A stretch of DNA of 14,647 nt from CAXBES01 sp965367015. Lineage in GTDB: Bacteria > Bacteroidota > Bacteroidia > Flavobacteriales > Flavobacteriaceae. The DNA lies in the NCBI GenBank assembly GCA_965367015.1, contig CBDUGY010000074.1:1-14647 (forward strand), written 5' to 3'. Shown here one piece after another: positions 14,062-14,647 of the stretch. The translations under genes and the position numbers were made by a program. Position 1 is the first letter of the stretch. Every line of letters begins with the position of its first letter. The notes beneath the pieces are model-generated. The model worked only from the letters and a program-made list of their open reading frames with translations. It did not search any database and was not told the origin of the DNA.

Positions 14062-14092
14062 AAAAAACCTCCTTCAAAATTTGAAGGAGGTT
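14062..14092 (-). terminator. Intrinsic terminator of htpG
   Basis: On the minus strand AACCTCCTTC and GAAGGAGGTT form a 10-bp stem around a short A/T loop, followed by a run of eight T, 26 bases after the htpG stop codon. Confidence 0.9.
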
Positions 14093-14117
14093 AGTTATTT
14101 GAGCTTAAGCTTATTAC

Positions 14118-14647
14118 CTATTTTATCATTTCATAACTGCGCTTTATAAATGCAGTCATTTCCTGACCTTTAAGTAAATTTTTACTGAGTTTTGCCAGAT
14201 CCAGAGCTTGTTTCACCAAACGCTCCTTCTTCTTAGCTGTTTTCGTTGCCAAAATTTCACCTACTAATTCGTGATTAGTGTTTACAATTAAATTGTACAT
14301 TTCCGGCATACCACCCATACCGAACATTCCTCCTCCACCAGTTTGTTGCATCTCTTTCATGCGACGCATAAATTCGGGTTCGGTGATTATAAAAGGATTA
14401 GCCTTACTATCCATAGCTTCCATCTGAACCGAAAACTTTTCAGAAGGAATCACCTCGGTAAGAAAAGTTTTTAAAGTTTCTTTTTCCTCTTCGGAAAGTT
14501 TAGAAATAGCTTCCTCTTCTTTTTTAATAAGGTTGTCTACATGGTCGCTGTCAACCCGCACAAAGTTCAATTTCTCGTTAGCACTTTCTAATTTCTGTAG
14601 CAAGTGCGAAAAAATTGGAGAATCTAATAAAAACAACTCATATCCTT
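14118..14647 (-). CDS. htpG: Chaperone HtpG (Hsp90), C-terminal part (5' truncated by the window end)
   Basis: The frame is open to the window edge and encodes the last 175 or so residues of HtpG, an ATP-dependent cytosolic Hsp90 chaperone. The apparent internal start near 14636 is only a TTG codon; the frame continues upstream as GYEL into FLLDSPI-SHLLQKLE, which matches the GY(D/E)VLLLDSPID region of the middle domain. Further family signs are LSEEEKETLKTFL, the segment KANPFIITEPEFMRRMKEM with a glycine-rich GGGGMFGMGGMPEMY stretch, and VNTNHELV followed by the C-terminal dimerisation helices (LVKQALDLAKLSKNLLKG). The glycine-rich amphipathic segment corresponds to the client-binding helix region. 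ATPase and N-terminal domains lie outside the window. Confidence 0.95.
   Translation of the reverse strand, partial: GYELFLLDSPIFSHLLQKLESANEKLNFVRVDSDHVDNLIKKEEEAISKLSEEEKETLKTFLTEVIPSEKFSVQMEAMDSKANPFIITEPEFMRRMKEMQQTGGGGMFGMGGMPEMYNLIVNTNHELVGEILATKTAKKKERLVKQALDLAKLSKNLLKGQEMTAFIKRSYEMIK

Larger units (their letters stand above)
13793..14117. other. 325-base intergenic region between htpG and the giant gene
   Basis: No convincing gene is visible here. It holds the htpG terminator (14062-14092), a second hairpin (13931-13957), a short palindrome GGCAAATTTTGCC (13991-14003), and AT-rich DNA upstream of the giant gene. A TATCTTTA box on the minus strand (13835-13842), one base off TANNTTTG and 42 bases before the ATG, is the best promoter guess. 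Confidence 0.6.

Overview
The window looks like chromosomal DNA from a marine-type member of the Flavobacteriaceae (Bacteroidota). The DNA is AT-rich. Starts lack Shine-Dalgarno sequences, and several genes are preceded by TANNTTTG-type -7 boxes. There is a very large secreted protein with HYR/Ig-like repeats and a type A C-terminal sorting domain of the type IX secretion system (T9SS), and there are DUF4369 and DUF819 proteins. No rRNA, tRNA, insertion sequence, phage or CRISPR was seen. Gene order and content look like core chromosome.

Layout. 1-228 (+) is the C-terminal end of an OmpA-family protein. 307-2662 (+) is a tight four-gene operon: type I isopentenyl-diphosphate isomerase (idi), a 6-pyruvoyl-tetrahydropterin-synthase-like enzyme, a Bcp/PrxQ peroxiredoxin and mannose-6-phosphate isomerase (manA). 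2702-2968 (+) is a small conserved-looking helical protein, which ends exactly where a convergent DUF4369 lipoprotein gene (2969-3676, -) ends. 7629 down to 3786 (-) is a probable five-gene transcription unit: SPFH/band-7 membrane protein, two-helix PH-like membrane protein, secreted alpha/beta hydrolase, a 54-residue ribbon-helix-helix (RHH) regulator and a DUF819 transporter-like protein. It starts from a near-perfect Bacteroidota promoter whose leader carries an 11-bp tandem repeat. 7753-8532 (+) is a secreted S1/P1 nuclease transcribed divergently from that unit.

9782 down to 8612 (-) is a three-gene unit: small lipoprotein, DoxX-like membrane protein and AlkB-type Fe(II)/2-oxoglutarate dioxygenase. 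13792 down to 9935 (-) encodes the 1285-residue T9SS substrate, followed by a perfect 30-bp terminator palindrome. 13793-14117 is a 325-base intergenic stretch with two hairpins and one short palindrome. 14118-14647 (-) is the C-terminal part of HtpG (Hsp90), cut by the window edge.

The most interesting items are the SPFH - PH-like - hydrolase - RHH - DUF819 unit with its putative operator, and the architecture of the giant secreted protein. There, HYR-like repeat units are interrupted by other beta-sandwich-type modules; one unit is interrupted twice, and two of the inserts are paralogous copies. I found nothing resembling a known defence system.
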